Shown: in pieces, positions 25,653-32,526 of the stretch | How positions within the stretch are numbered: the first letter of the stretch is position 1 | How the letters are laid out: every line of letters starts with the position of its first letter | NCBI GenBank assembly: GCA_900018345.1 | Contig: FCNA01000121.1 | Coordinates: 1-42,007, forward strand | Origin: Clostridiales bacterium CHKCI006 | Lineage (GTDB): Bacteria > Bacillota_I > Bacilli_A > Erysipelotrichales > Coprobacillaceae | Reading direction: 5' to 3' | Length of the DNA stretch: 42,007 nucleotides | Translations under genes and position numbers: made by a program | Notes under the pieces: model-generated | Told to the model about the DNA's origin: nothing | Databases searched by the model: none | What the model saw: the letters and a program-made list of their open reading frames with translations, nothing else

Positions 25653-26837
25653 CTATTTGGCAAGGACATCACTGATGATCTGTTTCAAATAATCCAGTGA
25701 TGTCGTACGGAATAAATAAACATGGTTACCCATGGCAGCAGCCAGCGCCTCAGGTACTTCCACATCCAGCAACATGGCATCATGATGCATCGCATAGATC
25801 TCATCATGATGATAACGATAGGACCAGCCATTGCGTCTTGAAGCATAGCCGACCACATATTTACGCTCAACCGGATAATCAATGCGATCATGAATCAGCA
25901 TATCTGCCCATAAGGCATAGACATCTACATCACAGGCATAGTTGATCATATCAGGCATATATGCCCCAGGTGCTCGCATATTGACTTCCAGGCCTAAAAT
26001 ATCACCCTTTTTGCCCAGACCCTCTTTATCCTGGTCTAAGCGGAAAAATTCAAAATGATAGAACCGGCTGCGGGTATCAAAAGCCTGAACAGCCTTTTTG
26101 CCGACTTCGTATAGATCCATGCCTTCGATCCACTGTGAATGGAAGGCCGTATCCGTGTTATCGTTGACCGTATCCATGATGGAGTTCAGCATCACATGGC
26201 TGGAACAGATCAATATATTTTTATGCGAATCAGTCACCCCATCAAAGGTCTCAACATGACCGGGCACAAATTCTTCCATGATGAATTGAATATCCTTTTT
26301 CGTGGCAAAGAAATAATCCAGATCTTCATCACTTTTCAACTTATAGGTCTCACTGGCCCCAACCCCATTATCGGGCTTGACAACAACCGGATAACCGACG
26401 CGCGCAATAAAAGCCTTAGCATTTTCATAAGTGCTCACAAGCGCATAGCGTGCAGTGGGAATGCCTGCTTTGGCATAGACGGCCTTCATCTTGCTTTTAT
26501 ATTTCATATCAGCCATCTCTTCGTATTTTGTCCCGGTGGTGACATTAAAATCCGTTCGCAAGCGTCCTTCGGTCTCCAGCCAGTATTCATTTTCAGATTC
26601 GATCCAGTCGATCTTACCATACTGATGCGTAAAATAACCACAGGCGCGATAAACTTCCTCATAGTTTTCCAGGCTGCCCACCTGATAATACGCCGTCAGC
26701 GACTGTTTGCACTCTGGAGCAAGGCTCTCATAACTGGCATCTCCGATACCTAATACATTGACTCCTTTTTCCTTTAAACGATCACAGAAATTCCAAAAAT
26801 ACAAAGGAAAATTAGGAGATAAAAAGACTACGTTCAT
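25653..26837 (-). CDS. ATP-grasp protein, carbamoyl-phosphate-synthase-like (B)
   Basis: 394 residues, an ATP-grasp ligase-like enzyme with a pre-ATP-grasp N-terminal domain (about 1-110) and a central ATP-grasp fold. ATP/Mg sites visible: Lys154 (PVVVKPDNGVGAS), Glu188-Glu189 (FIMEEF) and Glu284/Asn286 (GLEVNMRAPG). Such enzymes activate a carboxylate as acyl phosphate and join it to an amine or similar nucleophile; the substrates here are unknown. It aligns without gaps through these motifs to the paralogue at 27623-28807. The ATG at 26837 is chosen over one three codons upstream because it matches the paralogue's start and lies nine bases from AAAGGA. It is the third gene of the operon, 15 bases after the esterase. 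Confidence 0.9.
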   Translation of the reverse strand: MNVVFLSPNFPLYFWNFCDRLKEKGVNVLGIGDASYESLAPECKQSLTAYYQVGSLENYEEVYRACGYFTHQYGKIDWIESENEYWLETEGRLRTDFNVTTGTKYEEMADMKYKSKMKAVYAKAGIPTARYALVSTYENAKAFIARVGYPVVVKPDNGVGASETYKLKSDEDLDYFFATKKDIQFIMEEFVPGHVETFDGVTDSHKNILICSSHVMLNSIMDTVNDNTDTAFHSQWIEGMDLYEVGKKAVQAFDTRSRFYHFEFFRLDQDKEGLGKKGDILGLEVNMRAPGAYMPDMINYACDVDVYALWADMLIHDRIDYPVERKYVVGYASRRNGWSYRYHHDEIYAMHHDAMLLDVEVPEALAAAMGNHVYLFRTTSLDYLKQIISDVLAK

Positions 26838-26852
26838 CCTTTCCATTCCTTT

Positions 26853-27608
26853 CTATAATAAATGACCTAAAAAATAAGGGAACTGCACGCGCCACCATGG
26901 CCAATCATGATTGACATCATATCCCCAGAAATCAATCCAGGCCGGCACATCCTTATAATCCAATAATTCTTTTAAACGTGAAGTTGAACGGATCATATCG
27001 TCCTCCCAGGCTCCCTGACCCGTACAAATGATGATGGAATGGTGACGATACTGCTCCACATAAGGATGATCATAGCTCATTCCGTTAATGAAATCAATTG
27101 GCGAGTTCTGATAGACCAAATCATCCATATAACCATGGAAGAACATATCGGCACTATAATAACCGCTGAGCGCAATCACAGCATCGAAAATATCCGGTCT
27201 GCGGAAGAAGAAGTTCGCGGCATGCGTCGCTCCCATGGAACATCCGGTCGTCAAAAGCCCGCTGGCATACTGACCCCCATTCCCACTGGCATTTTTCGCA
27301 TAAATATAAGGAACCAGCTCTTCGCAGATATAACGATACCAGGCTTCATGCCGCTCGATCCGCCATCTTGGGTCCCCGGCTTCATTGGACCAGGTCTCCC
27401 CATCGATGCTGTCTACGCAGAAAAGCTGCAGCTTGCCCTCTTCAATAAAAGAGGCGCAGGCATCCACCATACCAAAGTTTTCAAAATCAAAGAAACGTCC
27501 ATTCTGTGCCGGGAAAACCAAACATGGCTTACCGGCATGCCCATAGATATTCACCTCCATCTCTCTGCCTAATTGATGACTATATGCTTTATAGTATTCT
27601 TTATTCAT
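26853..27608 (-). CDS. Esterase, alpha/beta-hydrolase fold (PF00756-like)
   Basis: 251 residues, no signal peptide, so cytosolic. The nucleophile elbow is GCSMGATHA with Ser124. The catalytic His is probably His234 (DVNHDWPWW), and the acid is Asp203/204 or Glu202 (QGAWEDDM). The spacing fits the putative esterase family that includes esterase D and mycolyltransferase-like folds. It lies between two paralogous ATP-grasp genes (gaps of 14 and 15 bases), so it may hydrolyse or transfer an ester or thioester made or used by them. The start ATG at 27608 lies nine bases after AAGGGGA. Substrate unknown. Confidence 0.9.
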   Translation of the reverse strand: MNKEYYKAYSHQLGREMEVNIYGHAGKPCLVFPAQNGRFFDFENFGMVDACASFIEEGKLQLFCVDSIDGETWSNEAGDPRWRIERHEAWYRYICEELVPYIYAKNASGNGGQYASGLLTTGCSMGATHAANFFFRRPDIFDAVIALSGYYSADMFFHGYMDDLVYQNSPIDFINGMSYDHPYVEQYRHHSIIICTGQGAWEDDMIRSTSRLKELLDYKDVPAWIDFWGYDVNHDWPWWRVQFPYFLGHLL

Positions 27609-27622
27609 TGTTTCAAATCCCC

Positions 27623-28807
27623 TTATCCCTGTACAAATTCAATAAATGGCTGCACCTCACCTGGATCGGTAAAACGTGCGGTATAGAAAGTATTGCCCAT
27701 CGCATCAGCGAGGATCTCCGGCATCCTTTCCTGCATCACCATATTTGTCCCATAACGTGCCATGATTTCTTCATGTGTATGCGTATAATGATGCCCATCG
27801 CGTCTTGAAGCATAGACGCAAGTATATTTTCTTTCAAAAGGCGGTTGATGATTCTTACCATATGTCACCATATCGGCATACATCTGATAGATATCACAAT
27901 CATTCGCGTAGTTCATCATGTCCGGCGTATAGCCTCCCGGTGTACGCATATTCACTTCCAGACCAACGATCTCGCCCTTTTTACCTAACCCTTCCTTATC
28001 CTCATTGAGGCGGAAGAACTCAAAATGGAAGCAGCGTCCGCGCACATCGAAAGCTTTGAGGGTGCGCCGTCCGGCATCCAAAAGATCAGCGGGAATGTCT
28101 TTTTGTGAATAATAAGCCAGATCATCCGAATCATTGACGATATTCATGATCGGTTCAGGAAACAGATGTGATGTTTCAAAAACCACTTCGTTATCCAGAT
28201 CGACGATCCCATCATAGGATTCGATCGTCCCGTTCACAAATTCCTCCATGATATAAATCGTGCCATCTCTATGACTTAAAAAGAAAGCCAATTCCTCATC
28301 GCTGTTTAAACGATAAGTCGCACTGGCGCCTACCCCGATATCCGGTTTGACAATGACCGGATAACCCACACGATGCGCAAAATCGTAAGCGCCGCCATCA
28401 TTTTCAATCACATAATAACGTGCCGTAGGTACTCCGGCTTTTTCATAAAAAGCCTTCATTGCCGATTTTGCCTTGAAATCACGAATATGGGCATTCTGCA
28501 TGCCGGTCGTGATATTAAAATCCGTTCGCAGCGCCGCATCGGATTCCAACCAGTACTCGTTATTCGACTCGAGCCAATCGATCTTACCATATTTAAAAAT
28601 AAAGTAACCCATTGCTCTGACTTTTTCATCGTAGTTTTCAAGACTGTTGACCTTATAATATTCTGTCAGACTGCCTCTTAGTTCTGGTGAGAGCGCATCA
28701 TAGGGTGTATCTCCAATTCCTAAGACATTCACGCCGTTTTTCTTCAAGCGATCACAAAAGTTCCAATACGATTTAGGAAACTGTGGTGATATAAAAACAA
28801 AATTCAT
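27623..28807 (-). CDS. ATP-grasp protein, carbamoyl-phosphate-synthase-like (A)
   Basis: 394 residues, paralogous to the product of 25653-26837 with the same length and motif positions: Lys154 (PVIVKPDIGVGAS), Glu188-Glu189 (YIMEEF), Glu284/Asn286 (GLEVNMRTPG). Both also share NFCDRLK near residue 20 and YASRR near 335. It is the first gene of the four-gene operon, with a GGGAGGG ribosome binding site and an extended -10 promoter at 28840-28845. Two copies kept side by side suggest they form a heterodimer or carry out two successive ligations. They differ from each other most around residues 200-250 and at the C-terminus. They lack the features of D-Ala-D-Ala ligases, and the small-molecule substrates cannot be named. 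Confidence 0.9.
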   Translation of the reverse strand: MNFVFISPQFPKSYWNFCDRLKKNGVNVLGIGDTPYDALSPELRGSLTEYYKVNSLENYDEKVRAMGYFIFKYGKIDWLESNNEYWLESDAALRTDFNITTGMQNAHIRDFKAKSAMKAFYEKAGVPTARYYVIENDGGAYDFAHRVGYPVIVKPDIGVGASATYRLNSDEELAFFLSHRDGTIYIMEEFVNGTIESYDGIVDLDNEVVFETSHLFPEPIMNIVNDSDDLAYYSQKDIPADLLDAGRRTLKAFDVRGRCFHFEFFRLNEDKEGLGKKGEIVGLEVNMRTPGGYTPDMMNYANDCDIYQMYADMVTYGKNHQPPFERKYTCVYASRRDGHHYTHTHEEIMARYGTNMVMQERMPEILADAMGNTFYTARFTDPGEVQPFIEFVQG

Positions 28808-28839
28808 ATAGATCCCTCCCTAACAACTCTGTTTATCTT

Positions 28840-28845
28840 ATCATA
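28840..28845 (-). promoter_or_regulatory. Extended -10 promoter of the ATP-grasp operon
   Basis: Minus strand TGGTATGAT (hexamer 28840-28845), about 30 bases before the ATG at 28807. No good -35. Confidence 0.5.
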
Positions 28846-28887
28846 CCAAACTTTAAACAAATAGAATAGATTTTTTTGTATTATCTT

Positions 28888-28931
28888 AAAAAAAAGAAGA
28901 CCATTTCTTCGCATTATCGAAAAATATGGTC
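28888..28931 (-). terminator. Terminator-like hairpin upstream of the ATP-grasp operon
   Basis: GACCAT (28899-28904) pairs with ATGGTC (28926-28931), and the inner sequence continues the stem (TTCTTCG against CGAAAAA with small mismatches). On the minus strand it is followed by TTCTTTTTTTT. No minus-strand gene ends nearby, so it may insulate the operon or act as an attenuator on a longer leader transcript. Confidence 0.5.
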
Positions 28932-28976
28932 ACTTTATTTGATTCAATGCCTCTACTTACAGAAACCTGTGATAAC

Positions 28977-29022
28977 ACAAATGCTCACATTTGTTTACAA
29001 TTTCACAATTATTCGCTAGAAT
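28977..29022 (+). promoter_or_regulatory. GNAT promoter with adjoining palindrome
   Basis: -35 TTTACA (28994-28999), 17-base spacer, -10 TAGAAT (29017-29022). A perfect 7-4-7 inverted repeat, ACAAATG-CTCA-CATTTGT (28977-28994), ends on the first base of the -35, a typical place for a regulator site. Because the region is divergent, the same site could affect the ATP-grasp operon. Confidence 0.65.
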
Positions 29023-29080
29023 AGAATTAGCTTAGACGCGAAACAAAGCGCGCTATCAAACTAAAGAAAGGATGAATCAT

Positions 29081-29605
29081 ATGGCTTTATTAGAATTGCA
29101 ACCTAGTCGAGATGTTCAAGCGATCTCACAATTCCTACACAAATGCTTTCCCGAAAACGAACTGCGTTCCCAAAAGGATCTGGAAAGACTATTGAATCAG
29201 CCCACATTTCATACCTGGTGTTATATCGAAAACGATCAAATACAGGCAGTTCTTTGTGGCTTTGTTTTCGAGGAATATGTTTTCTTCGAGTTTCTGGCCG
29301 TCGATGAAGCTTTACGTGGACAGGGCATGGGTAGAAACATATTGATGCAGGTCATCGAAGAACTCGCCAAACCGGTCATCTTAGAAGTCGAACCTATGCA
29401 TGATACCAATAGTCAGCGACGCATCCGCTTTTATGAACGCTTAGGATTTCACCTTTGTGATACCCCTTACCGCATGCCTAAACTCGATGAAACCCATGGG
29501 GATCTCGAACTCAAGCTGATGAGCTATCCCGATCCTCTCACGCCTGAACAATTTCAACAACGCGTCCAACACATTTATCGCTATGTTTATGAGAAGACCA
29601 TTTAG
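29081..29605 (+). CDS. GNAT-family N-acetyltransferase
   Basis: 174 residues with one GNAT domain. The acetyl-CoA pyrophosphate loop is RGQGMGRNIL (about 88-97), preceded by the beta-4 strand EFLAVDEALRG and followed by ILEVEPMHD and RRIRFYERLGFH, the usual C-terminal half of the fold. It transfers an acetyl group from acetyl-CoA to an amine; the substrate is not predictable. An ATG at 29072 lies inside the AAAGGATG site, so 29081 is preferred. It converges with the Cof-type phosphatase gene, the two stops overlapping by three bases within a shared terminator. It has its own promoter and palindrome. Confidence 0.9.
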   Translation: MALLELQPSRDVQAISQFLHKCFPENELRSQKDLERLLNQPTFHTWCYIENDQIQAVLCGFVFEEYVFFEFLAVDEALRGQGMGRNILMQVIEELAKPVILEVEPMHDTNSQRRIRFYERLGFHLCDTPYRMPKLDETHGDLELKLMSYPDPLTPEQFQQRVQHIYRYVYEKTI

Positions 29606-29614
29606 TGGTCTTCT
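29592..29614. terminator. Bidirectional terminator over two overlapping stop codons
   Basis: AGAAGACCA (29592-29600) pairs with TGGTCTTCT (29606-29614), loop TTTAG. The loop holds the GNAT stop (TAG, 29603-29605) and the phosphatase stop (complement of TTA, 29602-29604). Plus side: TTCTTTAAA; minus side: TTCTCAT. Confidence 0.65.
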
Positions 29615-30459
29615 TTAAACATCCAATCGATGGCTTCTGCAACCCCATCCTCTTCACAATTGGCAACTACCCGATAAGCCATCTCCTTGATGGCCTTTTC
29701 AGCGTTTCCCATGGCAAAAGAATACGGGAAGCGTTCAAACATGGTCACATCATTAAAGGCATCTCCCAGTACCATGACCTCTTCTTTAACCAGCCCCAAC
29801 AACTGAATAGCCTCTTCCAGGATCAGCCCTTTTTGCGCATGGGCGTCGGTCACTTCCACATTGTCTGAGTAGCTGGAAAGATAGGCGATCCCGGTTAATT
29901 GGCTCAGCTGCTTTTTGGCCTTGACGATCAATTCTTCATTGATTGAGAAGGCTTCGACCTTGATGATGTCATGCGCTTCCTGTAAGAAAGCATCCACATC
30001 ATGGATCTTGATTAGCTGCATACAGGGCATCGGTCCACGGGAGAGCGTCTGTTCACGACTGCGTCCAAAACGGTGCATACAGCGTTGAATAAAAGCCTCG
30101 CACACATCGGCTGGATCATGAGTAGCATAGAATCCATCCGCAGCAAAGATCATATAGTGAATGCCCAAATCGTCAAAGATCTTGGTGACAGGCTTAAATA
30201 ATGACGGATCAAGATAAGCTGTCTTTAAAAGTCGATCGTTTTCATCCACAAATTGTGCGCCATTGCCTAAGATGGCCAAGGCGGATAATTGACACTGATT
30301 CAAAATTTCTCTGACACTCGACAGTTCACGTCCGGTCGCTACAACCAGTTTGGCTCCCTTGGCGATAGCCCGCTGTAAAGCCGCCCGATTTCCTGGAGAA
30401 ATCGTTCCTTGTGCATTTAATAATGTGCCATCCATATCTGACACGATCCATTTGATCAT
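29602..30459 (-). CDS. HAD-superfamily hydrolase, Cof/YidA subfamily
   Basis: 285 residues, cytosolic. HAD motif I is SDMDGTLLN with nucleophile Asp8 and acid/base Asp10. Motif II is in VVATGRELS, and motif IV is LGDAFNDVTMFE. The central C2-type cap (about residues 85-190) places it in the Cof subfamily, sugar-phosphate or nucleotide phosphatases with broad activity. The frame is open six codons further, but the ATG at 30459 lies eight bases from AAAGGGG and puts motif I at the usual position. Upstream is a TATAAT box (30489-30494). The real substrate is not predictable; neighbouring sugar genes would fit a hexose-phosphate. Confidence 0.93.
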   Translation of the reverse strand: MIKWIVSDMDGTLLNAQGTISPGNRAALQRAIAKGAKLVVATGRELSSVREILNQCQLSALAILGNGAQFVDENDRLLKTAYLDPSLFKPVTKIFDDLGIHYMIFAADGFYATHDPADVCEAFIQRCMHRFGRSREQTLSRGPMPCMQLIKIHDVDAFLQEAHDIIKVEAFSINEELIVKAKKQLSQLTGIAYLSSYSDNVEVTDAHAQKGLILEEAIQLLGLVKEEVMVLGDAFNDVTMFERFPYSFAMGNAEKAIKEMAYRVVANCEEDGVAEAIDWMFKEDH

Positions 30460-30477
30460 ATTGAAGACCCCTTTCAT

Positions 30478-30735
30478 TCGTTATCTCTATTATAGCGCAT
30501 TTCGAATCTGAAAAGCGGCCATTTCTCATTTAGTAAAAAAAGTAAGATTTCCGGTAAAATGAAACTGATCAGCTCATAACGTCAACTTCCGGCATATCTT
30601 ACCCGCTTATCATACGCGATTTTTCTAGACTACACTTTTGTTTTCAATATGAAGTCGAAATTTGTCGAAAACAGATATTTTATATTGTATAACATCTATT
30701 TTTTCTTTCTTACATAGTGTTTTATAGTATAATAA
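30478..30735. other. AT-rich stretch with a -10 box, otherwise featureless
   Basis: It contains the TATAAT box of the phosphatase gene (30489-30494, minus strand). No open frame with a ribosome binding site and no stable hairpin is seen in the rest, up to the terminator at 30736. Confidence 0.4.
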
Positions 30736-30758
30736 AAGGTTTCGCCAGGCGAAACCTT
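30736..30758 (-). terminator. Perfect intrinsic terminator of the small peptide unit
   Basis: AAGGTTTCGCC (30736-30746) and GGCGAAACCTT (30748-30758) form an 11-bp perfect inverted repeat around one base. The minus strand continues TTATTATAC after the stem's terminal Ts. It lies 43 bases after the 38-codon ORF and ends no larger gene. Confidence 0.85.
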
Positions 30759-30801
30759 AACCCATATCGATCCACACATTTCAGCTAACCAAACCTACCT
30801 G

Positions 30802-30918
30802 CTAAGCCCATCCTTCATCAGGAGCGATAAAATGCGTTGGGAAAATGGGGGCTTGTTCATCGAGATCCTTGACCATTTCAAGTGCAACCCCCTCTTCTAT
30901 CTGCTCATTCTCATCCAT
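30802..30918 (-). CDS. Small acidic peptide, 38 aa, unknown; possible signal or precursor peptide
   Basis: An ORF of 38 codons, starting MDENEQIEEG and ending FIAPDEGWA. Its first 22 residues are strongly acidic; the last 16 are hydrophobic and proline-containing (APIFPTHFIAPDEGWA), the layout of a leader plus core. The ATG at 30918 is five bases after AGAGGGA; an ATG two codons upstream sits too close to that site. There is no signal peptide and no cysteine. It lies in a self-contained unit: promoter (31048), a 15-codon ORF, this ORF, then a perfect terminator. The unit directly follows a gene for an HTH/helical-repeat regulator that resembles peptide receptors. Function is not known; a signalling or modified peptide is inference. 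Confidence 0.6.
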   Translation of the reverse strand: MDENEQIEEGVALEMVKDLDEQAPIFPTHFIAPDEGWA

Positions 30919-30971
30919 GCTCATCCCTCTTTTCCATTCCCATTTCTCTTTAAGTCATCACACGTAGGCAC

Positions 30972-31019
30972 TCAGTGAACCATACGCATCTTTTTCCATG
31001 TTTTTGGTTTTAAAGACAT
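30972..31019 (-). CDS. Very short cationic ORF, 15 aa, upstream of the 38-aa peptide
   Basis: An ORF of 15 codons (MSLKPKTWKKMRMVH) with a good ribosome binding site, GAGGGA five bases before the ATG at 31019. It is strongly basic. It lies about 22 bases downstream of the inferred transcription start and 53 bases before the next small ORF, so it could be a leader peptide, part of a two-peptide system, or chance. Its conservation is unknown. Confidence 0.35.
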   Translation of the reverse strand: MSLKPKTWKKMRMVH

Positions 31020-31047
31020 CTCGTTCCCTCAACAGGATACGAATCTC

Positions 31048-31053
31048 ATTATA
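31048..31053 (-). promoter_or_regulatory. -10 box of the small peptide unit
   Basis: TATAAT on the minus strand (31048-31053), with only a weak -35 (TTTATT at 17 bases). The transcript would start near 31041 and run about 300 bases to the terminator at 30736. Confidence 0.55.
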
Positions 31054-31111
31054 GAACAATCCTTAGCGAAAATAAATGCTTAAAGACCAAATCAGGCTCA
31101 CTAAAACGAAA

Positions 31112-32413
31112 CTAAAGCATTTGATGTTGGCGTAATAACTCACTTCTCTTACTGATCGGGGCCAATTCGATCAGCTCATGATAGAAAATGCTATAAAAGA
31201 AGGGGTCGGAATCTAATTTCTGCAGAATATGTTCTACCAGGATATCCTCCAGATACCTGGCATCTGCGCGGGCAATGGCAATCAGATTCCATTTGTATTG
31301 CAGATAGCGCACAAAGGCCTGTATAATACCCTCAGGCAAAGGCATTTCTAAAGCAGAGAGCAGTTCCTGAAAAGGACGTCTAGGCAAATGACATTTTTCG
31401 ATACAGTAAGCCATTAGCGGGAGCGGCCAGTAAGTGCGTTCTGGCTGAGCCTGACAAAAAGATTCATAAGCCTGAAGATAAGACTGTTCATATAAATGAA
31501 ACATCCCTTGAATAAAAGCCAGACGCACCTGGTAGTAGGGTTGTCTGAGAAGCACGTAACGGTTAAGCAAAAAACGGCATCGCGCCAGACAGTTGGCTGC
31601 TTTGGACTGGGCATGGCTCTGAACCAGCGCTAAAGCGAGATAACTATAATAATCAAATTGTAAGCTACATTGTCTAGGATAATCCGGATGCAAGCGCAGC
31701 CACTTCAACGCATCGATGGCATGATCAAGCTGCATACGTTTTAAATAAAACAAATACCGCGATCGAATGACCAGGATTCGATTCGAAGCCAGATAAGGTA
31801 AACGATTGAGGGGCAACTGCTTTGTTTGGATAGCATAGATCGTTAAAATAAAGCTTAATAATTCATTGAAATACCCCAGCTCAGAAACATCAACCTCTGC
31901 CAGCGCCTGAAAAAGCAAGGCTTCCTCAAGCGTTGGCAGACGGAAATAACGGAAATAAAGCAAACAGGCTCTAAGCAGCCATAAGACTTCCTGATAAACC
32001 AGATAGTCTTTGTAACGATCCAGATCTAAATCGATCTGTTTAAGCAGCTGATCCAATGTCGCTTCATCCGGATAGACAAGTGCGGCATAGACGCTCGCTA
32101 TCTCTTTTTCAAGTTGGATTCCAAATTGCTGCTTATAAAGAAAACGTTTGGAAAAAATAGTACTGATGCATTCATATACAAAATCATTGTGATCCACCTC
32201 ACCCTTCTCAATCGCAGTCAGCTTGGCTGGTGAACAGATGAATGGCTTATTCAGCTTACGCTGATAGATGGCTTTCAGCTCTTGAATCTCAGTTGTATTG
32301 GTCCTGACAATTTCTTTAAGCGTCAGCCGCTTATAGGAAGGCGGAAAGTGAAGATGTGTCCGATAATATTTTAAAAGACACCCGGCTAGACGTTTGAATG
32401 TCGTTTCATCCAT
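31112..32413 (-). CDS. HTH regulator with helical-repeat C-terminus, RRNPP-like (paralogue 1)
   Basis: 433 residues. The N-terminal region (about 1-80) resembles an XRE-type DNA-binding domain: LTLKEIVRTN and CSPAKLTAIEKGEVDHNDF, the latter like the recognition helix and ErG turn of that family. The remaining 350 residues are all-helical with repeated YF/LxxA patterns, as in TPR-like sensor domains. This domain order is that of Rgg/PlcR/ComR-type receptors that bind imported peptides in the cytosol. It is paralogous to 33603-34910, with the same length and matching ends. The start at 32413 fits that paralogue, but the ribosome binding site is poor, which suggests weak or coupled translation. 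No clear promoter lies between it and the galE terminator. Downstream is the small peptide unit. Peptide sensing is inferred from architecture. Confidence 0.75.
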   Translation of the reverse strand: MDETTFKRLAGCLLKYYRTHLHFPPSYKRLTLKEIVRTNTTEIQELKAIYQRKLNKPFICSPAKLTAIEKGEVDHNDFVYECISTIFSKRFLYKQQFGIQLEKEIASVYAALVYPDEATLDQLLKQIDLDLDRYKDYLVYQEVLWLLRACLLYFRYFRLPTLEEALLFQALAEVDVSELGYFNELLSFILTIYAIQTKQLPLNRLPYLASNRILVIRSRYLFYLKRMQLDHAIDALKWLRLHPDYPRQCSLQFDYYSYLALALVQSHAQSKAANCLARCRFLLNRYVLLRQPYYQVRLAFIQGMFHLYEQSYLQAYESFCQAQPERTYWPLPLMAYCIEKCHLPRRPFQELLSALEMPLPEGIIQAFVRYLQYKWNLIAIARADARYLEDILVEHILQKLDSDPFFYSIFYHELIELAPISKRSELLRQHQML

Positions 32414-32480
32414 AACGTTTACCGGGATCGTAAGGGATCAGGTTCAACAATGGCATATCAAGATGTGGGGGTTGTACGCC

Positions 32481-32513
32481 AAAAAGTCCTTTCTACTATC
32501 GCATAGAAAGGAC
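32481..32513 (-). terminator. Strong intrinsic terminator after galE
   Basis: GTCCTTTCTA (32486-32495) and TAGAAAGGAC (32504-32513) form a perfect 10-bp stem, loop of eight, then TTTTT on the minus strand. Confidence 0.92.
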
Positions 32514-32526
32514 GGCTGTCACCTGT

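Noticed and set aside
32436-32445. GAACCTGATC on the minus strand, identical to part of the TPP riboswitch consensus
   Set aside because: The other conserved half (CTGAGA region) and the expected stems are missing, and the downstream gene is a regulator unrelated to thiamine. Taken as chance.
32406-32456. A 16-codon ORF (MPLLNLIPYDPGKRYG) overlapping the start of regulator 1
   Set aside because: It could couple translation to a gene with a poor ribosome binding site, but it has no ribosome binding site of its own and its length is within chance.
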